From assembly GCA_965221185.1 (NCBI GenBank), contig OZ244866.1, positions 3,224,001 through 3,288,000 on the forward strand: a stretch of 64,000 bases of DNA, read 5' to 3'. Of this stretch, positions 49,341 to 57,377 are shown piece by piece. A program made the position numbers and the translations under genes. Under the pieces are notes generated by a model. The model did no database searches. It was not told the DNA's origin and saw only the letters and a program-made list of their open reading frames with translations. Origin of the DNA: Aldehydirespirator sp965221185. GTDB lineage: Bacteria; Actinomycetota; Acidimicrobiia; Acidimicrobiales; Aldehydirespiratoraceae. The first letter of the stretch is position 1, and each line of letters opens with the position of its first letter.

Positions 49341-49451
49341 GTGCCTGAGGCGACAAACTCGACAACTGGTTCGTCTCGATCGTCCCGGCTCCTGATGTTG
49401 TGGCCCCTCTTGGCGGCGAGCCCCCCCCCCCCCCGCCCGCCGGGGGGGTAG
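49341..49451 (+). CDS. Short ORF into the C14 tract, possible out-of-frame start of the surface protein
   Basis: GTG 49341 has GGGGGAG seven bases upstream. The product MPEATNSTTGSSRSSRLLML runs into WPLLAASPPPPRPPGG and stops at TAG 49449. The C14 run (49421-49434) lies inside it. Removing one C (or adding two) would join this frame to the large ORF that follows. Confidence 0.4.
   Translation: MPEATNSTTGSSRSSRLLMLWPLLAASPPPPRPPGG
49421..49447 (+). repeat. Homopolymer C14, then a G7 tract
   Basis: Fourteen C (49421-49434), GCCCGCC, then seven G (49442-49448). It is the only long homopolymer in the window. The C and G runs could also pair as a hairpin. Confidence 0.9.
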
Positions 49452-49569
49452 AGGATATTTCCCGGCGGTAGCCGGGCTGCTAGCGCGTATCGCGTTCTGT
49501 GCACGACGCTCCGCCCTAGGCCGCCCGCGAGGAGCCCGTGGTCTGCTCGGCACCGTTCTCGCGCTGGCT

Positions 49570-52500
49570 GTGATGTCGGCAGGGCTTGGGGTCTCGGCGG
49601 TGGCCGCGTCGGAGGATGCGCCCTATCCGGACGTACCCGCTGACGCCTACTACGCGGTACCGGTCAGCTCGCTGGACGCGGACGGTGTCTTCGTCGGCAC
49701 CCTGTGCGATGAGGGTTTCTGCCCGAGCGAGCCGATTGGCCGCAAGACGATGGCCGTCTGGACCGTGCGCGTCCTCGACGGCGCCGACCCGCCAGCGATC
49801 TCCGAGACGAGGTTCGACGACATCGATGCGGACGGCTTCCATGCACCGTTCATCGAGCGAATGGCCGAACTCGGGGTCACCAGGGGGTGCGGCGACGGCA
49901 GCGGGTTCTGCCCGGACCGCAACGTGACCCGCGCCGAGATGGCGGTGTTTCTGTCACGGGCCTACAACCTGCCCGACGGCCCGGACCCCGGCTTCGCCGA
50001 CGTCCCCGCCGACGCCTGGTATGCCGCGGAGGTCGCCAAGCTCGCCGCTTCTGAGATAACGGTCGGGTGCAGAGACGGCACCGTCTTCTGCCCGGGCCGT
50101 CACACCACCCGAGGCCAGATGGCGACGTTTCTTTACAGGGCCGAGAACCCGAACTGGCGCGACGATCCTTCAGGCGCGTCCCCCAGTCTTGCCCCTGTCA
50201 TGGACGGAGGGGGCGTCATCGCTGCCGGGAGTCTGCATGGGTGCGCTCTGGGGCTTGACCAGACCATCACATGTTGGGGGAGAAACGAGGTAGGGCAAGC
50301 AAACGCCCCAGCAGGAAGGTTCCTTGCCGTAACTGCTGGGAACTTTCATACGTGCGGACTGCGACCCGACCAGTCAATCACGTGTTGGGGATCGAATAGG
50401 GGCACTGGCGGTCCTAACGTTGCCCCCGCGAATGTCTTGGGAGCTCCGTCGGGGACCTTCACCGCTATCGCTGCTGGGAGCTACCATACGTGTGGGCTGC
50501 GTACCGACCAATCAATCAGCTGTTGGGGGCGGGACTCTGGTTTTGCCGGAAGCAGCCAGACTATCTTGGGTGCGCCGTCAGGGACGTTCCTCGCTGTCGC
50601 CGCAGGCGAAAACCACTCGTGCGCGATCAGAACCGACGGAACGGTCACCTGCTGGGGAAGTGCCTTCAATGGTGAGTTGAGTGTCCCGGCGGGGAGATTC
50701 ACCTCCGTTACCGCCGGGCACTCATACTCGTGCGGACTGAGGACCGATCAAACGGTCGCTTGTTGGGGCGGTTCGATCGGATCTACCCCTACCGGCATGT
50801 TCACGGCTGTTTCTGCTGGATCATCTCATGCGTGCGGACTGCGAACCGACGGCACTGTGACCTGTTGGGGAGGATCGAACCTAGGCCAACCTGGCAGTCC
50901 TTCCGGTGTTTTTCGTGCTGTCCATGCTGCTGTTGTGGGTAATACATGTGGGTTGCGAACGGATAGTACTGTCATCTGTTGGGGAGCCAATGTTGAGACT
51001 CAGACGATCGTGTTGGGTCCCGATGATGAGTCCAAGCACACCGACGACGACACGGCACTGCCCGGAAATCCACAGAACGTGCGGGTCGATTGGTGGGAGC
51101 ACCATAGTCTCACGGTTCATTGGGAGGCTCCTGACACTGGTGGAGACGTTGATCTCTATGTCATCGATCGATCCGTGATAGGCGAAACTTCTCCGTCTAT
51201 TGAGGGCCGCTCAGGCAGCGGCAGTGTCTCAAGCACTTGGAACAGCCCGTACCCAGATCATTCAAGCCTATACCGCAATCTTGCCGTGGGAGACAACCTG
51301 CAGGATCACGGCAACGGACGATACAGCTACGTACTGTATCTTGATAACGACAAGAATCATTTCTGGGTCTCTGATCTCAGGAACACCGAGTCCGTTAGAG
51401 TCATAGCAACGAACAACAACGGCTTTGCTGTCTCAGACACGGTGACCGTACCTAGTAAAGCCAGTGAAGATCATCAAGAACTCCGCTCCTATATCGAAGA
51501 CTTAGTGGTTGATAATGGTGGTGCAGTTTCGTGGCTCTCAGAGGTATGGTCATATATCACAGCGCGGGAACGAACCGTTGGACAGGGATTTCGATTCTAT
51601 AACAAACGACACACGATACTCAACGCACCTGGCTTTGCTGTTAGTGGTGCGGAAGATTGTGATCCATCTAAGCCAGTGGAGTGCAAGAGCGTGGGCACAG
51701 TTGTCTCTGTAGCCTTTGATCGTCCTATCAGCGACGCTGACGAGTGGCGTACGACGCTTATCGCCGCTCACGAATTGGCACATATTTATACTCTGTCGAC
51801 GGACGCGCCCAGCAATCCCCTCGCAATCGTTGCAGGCTATTTGTATCTATATCATGTGCTATCATCCGATCCCTCATGGGAACCGGGCCAGAAGTTCGGA
51901 GATGGATTCAATTGCTCCGCTCTGGAGCTATACGCAGACTTGGGAACGTATTTGGTCTTGGAGAGCGCCTTTCCGGATCGACCGCTGGAACAGCTGATGT
52001 CCAGCCCCTACGGATTCGACCACCCATTGCGTTACTGGTCGAGCTGCAGTCCCGGAGGCAGTAAAGTACCCTCAGATGAAGCACTGGCGATTGCTCGGGC
52101 GACTTTAGGCGGGCAAGTGCCTCAGTGGTTCTACGACACCTACCAGAGCGACGACGGCACGTTCGATCTTGATGCGCTGTGGACCGATATGGGCAAGAGC
52201 ATTCGCTCCAGCGAAGGAGCAGAGTCATACACATTCATGCTATACGCTATGCGCGACCGCTTCGGTGGCTACTGCAACCTCGTAAATTTTTCTGGTACTA
52301 ATCCATGGCGTGAAGGCGGCTGCGAGGAAGTCAGGCCTACAGGCGAGTTCACCGCAATCATGGCGGGTTCGGTATCTTCTTGCGGACTTCGACCCGACAA
52401 CACGGTTCAATGCTGGGGCTACGGTTTCTCGCAAGAGGATGCGCTCAGCGGACTACGACTCACGACCATAAGCCGAACATGCGGGATCGATCTGAATGGC

Positions 52501-53097
52501 AACGTCCATTGCTGGTCTGGGATCGACCCTCCCACTGGCCAGTTCACTGCTGTCAGCTCCTGGGGTTGGCATGCGTGCGGGATCAAGACAGACGGCACTG
52601 TTGGATGCTGGGACCGTGACGGCCTCGAACGTCCGAGTCCGCCGTCTGGCCAGTTCATCGCTGTTGCTACGGGTCCAACGCACTCGTGCGGAGTGCGCTT
52701 GGGCGGCACGGTTGAATGCTGGGGGGTACATGGCGCCGATTGGGACGCGCCATCCGGCGCCTTCACTGATATTTCGGTGGGCTACTACTTTTCTTGTGGT
52801 GTCTTACTGGACGGCGCGGTTCGGTGCTGGGGACGCAACAGCTACGGCGAGTCGGATCCACCGTCAGGCGCGTTCATGTCCGTGTCAATAGGTGAGAGCC
52901 ATGCGTGCGGGCTGAGGGTTGATGGCAACCTTGCTTGCTGGGGACGCAACGATCATGGGCAGACTGACGCGCCCTCCGGGAGTTTCACCGCCGTTTCCGC
53001 TGGCACCGACCACAGTTGCGGAGTCCGCACCGACGGCAGCATTGCTTGCTGGGGCGATGATCGCTACGGCCAGGCACCTTCAAGCATCGCACCATGA
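49570..53097 (+). CDS. Large surface protein: S-layer-type repeats, RCC1-like repeats and a zincin domain
   Basis: 1175 aa from GTG 49570, but the frame is open from 49396. It encodes a good signal peptide only if it begins further left (RRSALGRPRGARGLLGTVLA, LAVMSAGLGVSAVAA), where no ATG/GTG/TTG exists. Three S-layer-homology-like units follow (FADVPADAWYAAEVAKLAAS, TRGQMATFLYRAE). RCC1-type units (CGLRTDGTVTCWG) occur before and after an insert that holds a fibronectin-like part and a zincin motif AAHELAHIY. It is likely exported and wall-anchored. GC is lower around 51.0-52.3 kb, suggesting a composite origin. Confidence 0.85.
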   Translation: MMSAGLGVSAVAASEDAPYPDVPADAYYAVPVSSLDADGVFVGTLCDEGFCPSEPIGRKTMAVWTVRVLDGADPPAISETRFDDIDADGFHAPFIERMAELGVTRGCGDGSGFCPDRNVTRAEMAVFLSRAYNLPDGPDPGFADVPADAWYAAEVAKLAASEITVGCRDGTVFCPGRHTTRGQMATFLYRAENPNWRDDPSGASPSLAPVMDGGGVIAAGSLHGCALGLDQTITCWGRNEVGQANAPAGRFLAVTAGNFHTCGLRPDQSITCWGSNRGTGGPNVAPANVLGAPSGTFTAIAAGSYHTCGLRTDQSISCWGRDSGFAGSSQTILGAPSGTFLAVAAGENHSCAIRTDGTVTCWGSAFNGELSVPAGRFTSVTAGHSYSCGLRTDQTVACWGGSIGSTPTGMFTAVSAGSSHACGLRTDGTVTCWGGSNLGQPGSPSGVFRAVHAAVVGNTCGLRTDSTVICWGANVETQTIVLGPDDESKHTDDDTALPGNPQNVRVDWWEHHSLTVHWEAPDTGGDVDLYVIDRSVIGETSPSIEGRSGSGSVSSTWNSPYPDHSSLYRNLAVGDNLQDHGNGRYSYVLYLDNDKNHFWVSDLRNTESVRVIATNNNGFAVSDTVTVPSKASEDHQELRSYIEDLVVDNGGAVSWLSEVWSYITARERTVGQGFRFYNKRHTILNAPGFAVSGAEDCDPSKPVECKSVGTVVSVAFDRPISDADEWRTTLIAAHELAHIYTLSTDAPSNPLAIVAGYLYLYHVLSSDPSWEPGQKFGDGFNCSALELYADLGTYLVLESAFPDRPLEQLMSSPYGFDHPLRYWSSCSPGGSKVPSDEALAIARATLGGQVPQWFYDTYQSDDGTFDLDALWTDMGKSIRSSEGAESYTFMLYAMRDRFGGYCNLVNFSGTNPWREGGCEEVRPTGEFTAIMAGSVSSCGLRPDNTVQCWGYGFSQEDALSGLRLTTISRTCGIDLNGNVHCWSGIDPPTGQFTAVSSWGWHACGIKTDGTVGCWDRDGLERPSPPSGQFIAVATGPTHSCGVRLGGTVECWGVHGADWDAPSGAFTDISVGYYFSCGVLLDGAVRCWGRNSYGESDPPSGAFMSVSIGESHACGLRVDGNLACWGRNDHGQTDAPSGSFTAVSAGTDHSCGVRTDGSIACWGDDRYGQAPSSIAP

Positions 53098-53156
53098 GAG
53101 CATTCACCTCGATCGTCTGGAGGGCGGCCCTCACCTGCTGCTGTCGCCGGCGATTC

Positions 53157-53468
53157 TCAGGGGCCGAGGGCGGTGAGCGGTGCGACGGTGACTGCGTCGG
53201 GGCGGGTGTAGGCGTAGCCGGTGGGCGTGACGACGAGCAGCGCGGCTTGCGGGCCGGCCTTGGAGGCGTCCGCCGAGGCGGCGACCCGCAGCAGCGACCG
53301 GGCGGCGGCGTCGATGGTGTCGGTGGAGTAGGACAGTTTCATCTCCACTGCGATCCACTCGCCGGTGTACCGGCGCCGGATGATGGCGTCTGCCTCCAAG
53401 CCGCTGTCGAGGCGGTGATGGTAGACGTCGCACTCGTGGGCGTCGGCGTAGACACGCAAGTCGCGCAC
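53157..53468 (-). pseudogene. C-terminal DUF4143 fragment of an AAA+ ATPase
   Basis: RDLRVYADAHECDVYHHRLD, EADAIIRRRYTGEWIAVEMK, DTIDAAARSLLRVA and PTGYAYTRPDAVTVAPLTAL are the usual end of DUF4143 ATPases. The ATPase part is missing, and the remaining segment starts at the promoter of the toxin gene. Confidence 0.75.
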
Positions 53469-53532
53469 TGCTCGCGATTAGACTAATATCATCTGTCATG
53501 ATGTTCAGCTATATTCTAGTTAGATTGGTTTC

Positions 53533-53754
53533 GTGTCCCTGCAGATCGCGGGCAGTGCTCGCCGACACGGAATCGACGATGAGGACATCTTGCATGCCTA
53601 TCGCAACGCGTTCCGGGTCTTCGAGGAAGGCGAGACCGTCATGTGCATCGGGGCCGACCGCAGCGGGCGCATTCTGGAGGTGCTGGTCGTGACACGACAC
53701 CGGCGCCGTAGGATCGTTCATGCGATGCGAGCGCGCACCAAGTACCTGAGGTGA
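53533..53754 (+). CDS. BrnT/RelE-like toxin
   Basis: 73 aa from GTG 53533, with no clear Shine-Dalgarno after an AT-rich promoter segment (53475-53532). HGIDDEDILHAYRNAFRVFE, MCIGADRSGRILEVLVV and RIVHAMRARTKYLR follow the fold of small RNase toxins in which HAMRARxKY is the conserved end. The downstream gene overlaps by 4 bp. Confidence 0.7.
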   Translation: MSLQIAGSARRHGIDDEDILHAYRNAFRVFEEGETVMCIGADRSGRILEVLVVTRHRRRRIVHAMRARTKYLR

Positions 53755-54038
53755 TGGGAATGACGAGACTCACCCCAGAGATGCTCGACAACGACGAGGC
53801 GCTTGCGGACTGGTGCGAGGCCAGCGGACCGTCGCCCGGCAACGAGATACCGGTCGCCGAGTACCTCCTGCGGTGCTCTGTCGAGGACGGCGACGACGAG
53901 CAGCAGATCGGCGAGCGCGTCGCAGCCGCCCTCTCCGGCGGAACGTCCTGGACTCGCGTAGCGGAGATTCTCGGAGTGTCCGTCGACGAGGCCGAACGGC
54001 GCTTCGCCCATGCTGTAGCGGGCCCAGTGTCGGGGTAG
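53751..54038 (+). CDS. Cognate antitoxin with C-terminal HTH
   Basis: 95 aa from GTG 53751 (GTGATGG, overlapping the toxin stop). LRCSVEDGDDEQQIGERVAA is followed by GGTSWTRVAEILGVSVDEAE, a helix-turn-helix of the kind found in antitoxins partnered with HAMRARxKY toxins. Toxin-first order is normal for BrnT- and HigB-like pairs. Confidence 0.7.
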   Translation: MMGMTRLTPEMLDNDEALADWCEASGPSPGNEIPVAEYLLRCSVEDGDDEQQIGERVAAALSGGTSWTRVAEILGVSVDEAERRFAHAVAGPVSG

Positions 54039-54177
54039 TCGCAAGTTCCGCTCCCGAGTCGATACCGGGCGCGCCATAGACGCCTGTTCAGCTCCGGTGT
54101 TGCTGTGGGTCCGCTAACGACTCGCTTAAGGACGCTGGATGGACAATATGTGACTCCAATCGAGACCATCAGGAGCC

Positions 54178-54373
54178 TGTGGGTGCCCATAATTCGGTCG
54201 TGGGCGCTGACCAGGGGTTACGCGCTCCATCCTGGGACCTCATGTGTCGCATCCTTTACCGGTTCCTCGCGTTGCTGGCACGGCTTGCGATGCGTAGCGG
54301 GCGCTCGAAGGACTTCATCAACGAATACCGAAGAGCTGCCTGACCAGCCACGACAAGGTTTCGGGCACCCACA
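54178..54373 (+). mobile_element. Internally deleted IS481-like element with both ends (196 bp)
   Basis: Left end TGTGGGTGCCCATAATTCGG and right end reading inward from GGGCACCCACA are both present. This copy defines the true right end of the IS. The transposase has lost nearly all its middle but keeps an open frame (see next entry). Confidence 0.9.
54242..54343 (+). CDS. 33-residue in-frame fusion of transposase start and end
   Basis: ATG 54242 gives MCRILYRFLALLARLAMRSG followed by RSKDFINEYRRAA and TGA 54341. The first part is the conserved N-terminus of this transposase (compare 59143) and INEYRRAA is the usual C-terminal end. The deletion is in frame. Expression is unknown; a DNA-binding or inhibitory peptide is conceivable. 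Confidence 0.5.
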   Translation: MCRILYRFLALLARLAMRSGRSKDFINEYRRAA

Positions 54374-54523
54374 GGGTGCCCATAATTCGGTCGTGGGCGC
54401 TGACCAGGGGTTTCGCGCTCCATCCGGGGACCAGGAATCGGTACGAGATTCGGGACACGAGGACTCAGCATCGGCCCGCATCGCGGCACGTCAACGACCA
54501 CGGCCGAGTTTCCGGCACCCACA
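54374..54523. mobile_element. Non-autonomous TGTGGGTGCC element, copy G (~150 bp)
   Basis: It abuts the preceding element directly, sharing or lacking the first three bases (ACA|GGGTGCC). It is otherwise almost identical to copy H at 56890. Its right end cuts into a methyltransferase gene. Confidence 0.85.
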
Positions 54524-55379
54524 GGCCAAGATCGGACCAGCTGGACGACGCGTTCACGACGCGTTCACAAAACAAGATTCCGCAGATCGTCACGCCCGCA
54601 GAGTTTTGTGGCACAACGACACCAAACAAACGCGGACAATGCAAGCGGCAACCGACGTCTATATTCACGCCAAACCAGATGTCAGACTCTCAAGACTGGC
54701 AGATAGCTACTGGCGGCAGAGATCTCGGTTGTTGCTTTGCATCCTGCCATGGCTCATAACAGCTAGAGTCAATGCGGTTTGTCTCGCAGAGCCAGCGCTT
54801 GGTGCACATTGGATCCCAGCGGGAATGTTGCAGCTCGAAGGAGAAGAACTAACCAACCTAGAGAAGTCTATATGCGCTTACCTCAATTCATCTTTCGGTT
54901 GGATATCCATGATAGCTGTGGCATCACCTAAGAAACTCTCTCGCCCAATGCTGTCTCTCAACGCCATGCGCCGCCTCCCTGTTCCGAAGCTCACCCCCGA
55001 CCAAGCAGCCGCCATCGCGGAAGTCTTCGATGAGCTGGCCGACACCGTCCTTGAGCCGCTGCGATACGCTGCCACAGACAAGGCCCGCATCCGGCTCGAT
55101 GATGCTGTAGCGGATGCGCTGGGGGTCGACCGCGAGATCGTCGCGACGGTGAGGCATGAGCTAGCCGCGGAACCCTCCGTGCAGAAACCCGGTGAGGTCA
55201 ACAACAGCGAGAAGCGTCACCAAGCACCCCACCAGCGACGAGCCGAGAACGGCCGTCGGACGGTGCGCACGAGCGACGATGATGGCTGGTCAGACAAGCA
55301 GGAACGCCTGCAGCGCCGGAGGCTCTCTGACCGACATCACCTGGATGGCGACGGCACACAGGCGGCTGCCCCGCTGTAG
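54524..55379 (+). pseudogene. C-terminal remnant of a large DNA methyltransferase (Eco57I/PglX-like)
   Basis: The frame, opened by the element, reads DSYWRQRSRLLLCILPWLIT, ARVNAVCLAEPALGAHWIPA, LEKSICAYLNSSFGWISMIA and SLNAMRRLPVPKLTPDQAAA. This resembles the specificity-side C-terminus of type IIG/BREX-like adenine methyltransferases. The catalytic NPPY region is gone. GC is lower than in the neighbours and continues so into the TIR-like gene, suggesting a shared origin as a defence cluster. Stop at 55377-55379. Confidence 0.55.
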
Positions 55380-55444
55380 GATCACAGCCATGAAATTCGA
55401 CCGTGTGCGCCTGGGCCGCACCCTGGCCACTTAGATCCCAGCTC

Positions 55445-56689
55445 ATGAACACAGTATTCTTCTCATGGCAATCTGACCACCCCGAAACCCGGACATTCGT
55501 TACGAGGGCGCTAGAAGACGCTATCGACGCCTTCAATCAACGTGCAGAACCAGAAGACCATCTTCGCTTGGATGAAGACGCGCGAAATTCCCCTGGGTGG
55601 GCTGATATCGCCAACGTCCTATTCCAGAAGATTCAATCTTGTACCGTATTCGTTGCAGACATCACACCCATCAATGATGCGTCCATAAAACGAGAGGCCA
55701 TTCCTAACCCGAATGTAGTCTTCGAGCTAGGGTATGCGTTCGGTGTAGGACACAGGGATCAAAGAATCGTGACCGTGGTGAACAAGCGACATTTGCCAGA
55801 CGAAAGATTCGAAAGCCTGCCTTTTGATATTCGAGGACGTATTCATGTTGGTTTTGATTTTGACTGCGCGACCATTACTACCTCAGATCACACCATTCTC
55901 TCAGGGAAGCTGTTAGAACAGATCGAACACATCGTCTCATCCTTGAAGGACCAACCACAGAAGGCTGTCGTTCAGAACCTCAAGGAATCGCTGCTGGATA
56001 GCGAAGCAGATTTAGAGATCTTGAGCCTCATGACTAAAGGGGCTGAACAGAATGGAGATATAGACCATAGGTTCGACTCAGGTGATCTTGAATTACTCGC
56101 TGGAGACTGCAGCACCCCGATCAAGGACTTGCTAGCCACGTTAGCGCGGTTGGCATATCGAAGACTCATCAACCATACGCACTACTATAGAGATGTTGGC
56201 TCTTGCCACATTACCGGCAGGGACGTGTTGCTTACCAGACTGTGCGCAGACATAGAGCAGACGCAAGCGCAATATGCAGCTATCGCTGCAGAAATATCCA
56301 ATCGTCCTCAGTCAGAGCAGCTCGGAATGAGCATAGGTGATATTGCTGAGCGCCCGAATCTCTCATACTTCTTTGTGCAGGCCATATTGGATGTATGGGA
56401 GCACAGTTCTTTGTTGCGCGTCACAAAGATCCTGGGTGTGGATTCCGAAAAAGTGGGGAGATATATGATTGAACAAGTGCAACCGTTGCTAGCTCGCGAG
56501 ACAGCACCAGATGCGGCTGCCAAGATCTTGCTCGAACCCTACGAGAACGTTTCGAACGACCCGCTAGCTGATCCAAGCGCCTTTTCGCGAGCCTTAGCTA
56601 TGCGTGACGATATGGCTCGACCGGGTTTTGTCCCTGGTATTGATTCCGGATCGTATGGTTATGATCCACATAGATTGAGTGGCTTCTGA
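55445..56689 (+). CDS. TIR-like-domain defence protein
   Basis: 414 aa from ATG 55445 (MNTVFFSWQSDHPETRTFV). Residues 1-135 follow the TIR-like nucleotide-binding family: FFSWQSD, DEDARNSPGWADIANVLFQK, CTVFVADITPI, PNPNVVFELGYAFG (Glu 94 in the catalytic-Glu place) and LPFDIRGR. The remaining 280 residues are helical and unassigned. TIR-like enzymes typically cleave NAD or make signal nucleotides. The A/T-rich codon use sets it apart from most of the window. It lies next to a methyltransferase remnant. Confidence 0.75.
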   Translation: MNTVFFSWQSDHPETRTFVTRALEDAIDAFNQRAEPEDHLRLDEDARNSPGWADIANVLFQKIQSCTVFVADITPINDASIKREAIPNPNVVFELGYAFGVGHRDQRIVTVVNKRHLPDERFESLPFDIRGRIHVGFDFDCATITTSDHTILSGKLLEQIEHIVSSLKDQPQKAVVQNLKESLLDSEADLEILSLMTKGAEQNGDIDHRFDSGDLELLAGDCSTPIKDLLATLARLAYRRLINHTHYYRDVGSCHITGRDVLLTRLCADIEQTQAQYAAIAAEISNRPQSEQLGMSIGDIAERPNLSYFFVQAILDVWEHSSLLRVTKILGVDSEKVGRYMIEQVQPLLARETAPDAAAKILLEPYENVSNDPLADPSAFSRALAMRDDMARPGFVPGIDSGSYGYDPHRLSGF

Positions 56690-56889
56690 TTCCTAGAAGA
56701 GCTGGACTGAGCACATTCCTGCTCCATCCGCGTAGTTGCAGCCGCTACACCTGAAAGCACCCGCCACTCCTGGCCATCTACTAGGTGCGCGGCCATACCC
56801 GCACGTTCACGGCGGCGCACCAAGGCATCCTCGGAGATCGCTGAGCGGCTGAAGGAGCTTGCTCCCCCTCAAGGCCGGAGCTACGGTGC

Positions 56890-57042
56890 TGTGGGTGCCC
56901 ATAATTCGGTCGTGGGCGCTGACCAGGGGTTTCGCGCTCCATCCGGGGACCAGGAATCGGTACGAGATTCGGGACACGAGGACTCAGCATCGGCGCGCAT
57001 CGCGGCACGTCAACGACCACGGCCGAGTTTCCGGCACCCACA
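56890..57042. mobile_element. Non-autonomous TGTGGGTGCC element, copy H (153 bp)
   Basis: Perfect 10-bp termini and near-identity to copies B and G. It truncates the small ORF to its right. Confidence 0.9.
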
Positions 57043-57228
57043 GGCACCGCTGCGGGTCGTGAATCTGTGGGAGCCAAGGTTCTGTGAGGCCGGTTCGCCC
57101 TTGCTGGTGAGGGGCACCTTGGACACGGGGATGAGCCCCGCTTCGAGCAGCCGGTCGAAGTCGGAGGCGCTGAGGGCCATGTCATAGATGAGCCCCACAA
57201 GCCGCGACCGCAGACCCGGGACAGGCAC
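57043..57228 (-). pseudogene. Small ORF cut by element H
   Basis: It starts 2 bp after the stop of the previous gene (MPVPGLRSRLVGLIYDMALS, then ASDFDRLLEAGLIPVSKVPL). It runs into the inverted-repeat element, which supplies the stop. Original 3' end lost; family unknown. Confidence 0.45.
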
Positions 57229-57230
57229 CC

Positions 57231-57377
57231 TCAGCTACTACGCGCCTCTCCTTCCTTGATGGCGTCAAGCGCCTGGCCGACAAGCCACTCCGCGAAGATG
57301 CCCCGATTGGCATTGTCCACGAGATCCCCCAGCACCCATCGCTGAAACGCCGCGATATCGAGCAGGCGACCGGTCAT
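57231..57377 (-). CDS. Small coupled ORF, 48 aa
   Basis: ATG 57377 overlaps the lipoprotein stop as ATGA (57374-57377). AAFQRWVLGDLVDNANRGIF then AEWLVGQALD resembles the N-terminus of a larger hypothetical family (W-x-x-x-D-L-x-x-N-x-x-R-G-x-x-A-E-x-x-V). It ends early at TAG, so it may be a truncated version. Confidence 0.5.
   Translation of the reverse strand: MTGRLLDIAAFQRWVLGDLVDNANRGIFAEWLVGQALDAIKEGEARSS

Noticed and set aside
49417..49450. Rho-independent terminator of etfA formed by the C/G tracts
   Set aside because: It lies 400 bp downstream of etfA, has no T-run, and is better explained by its place within a candidate coding leader.
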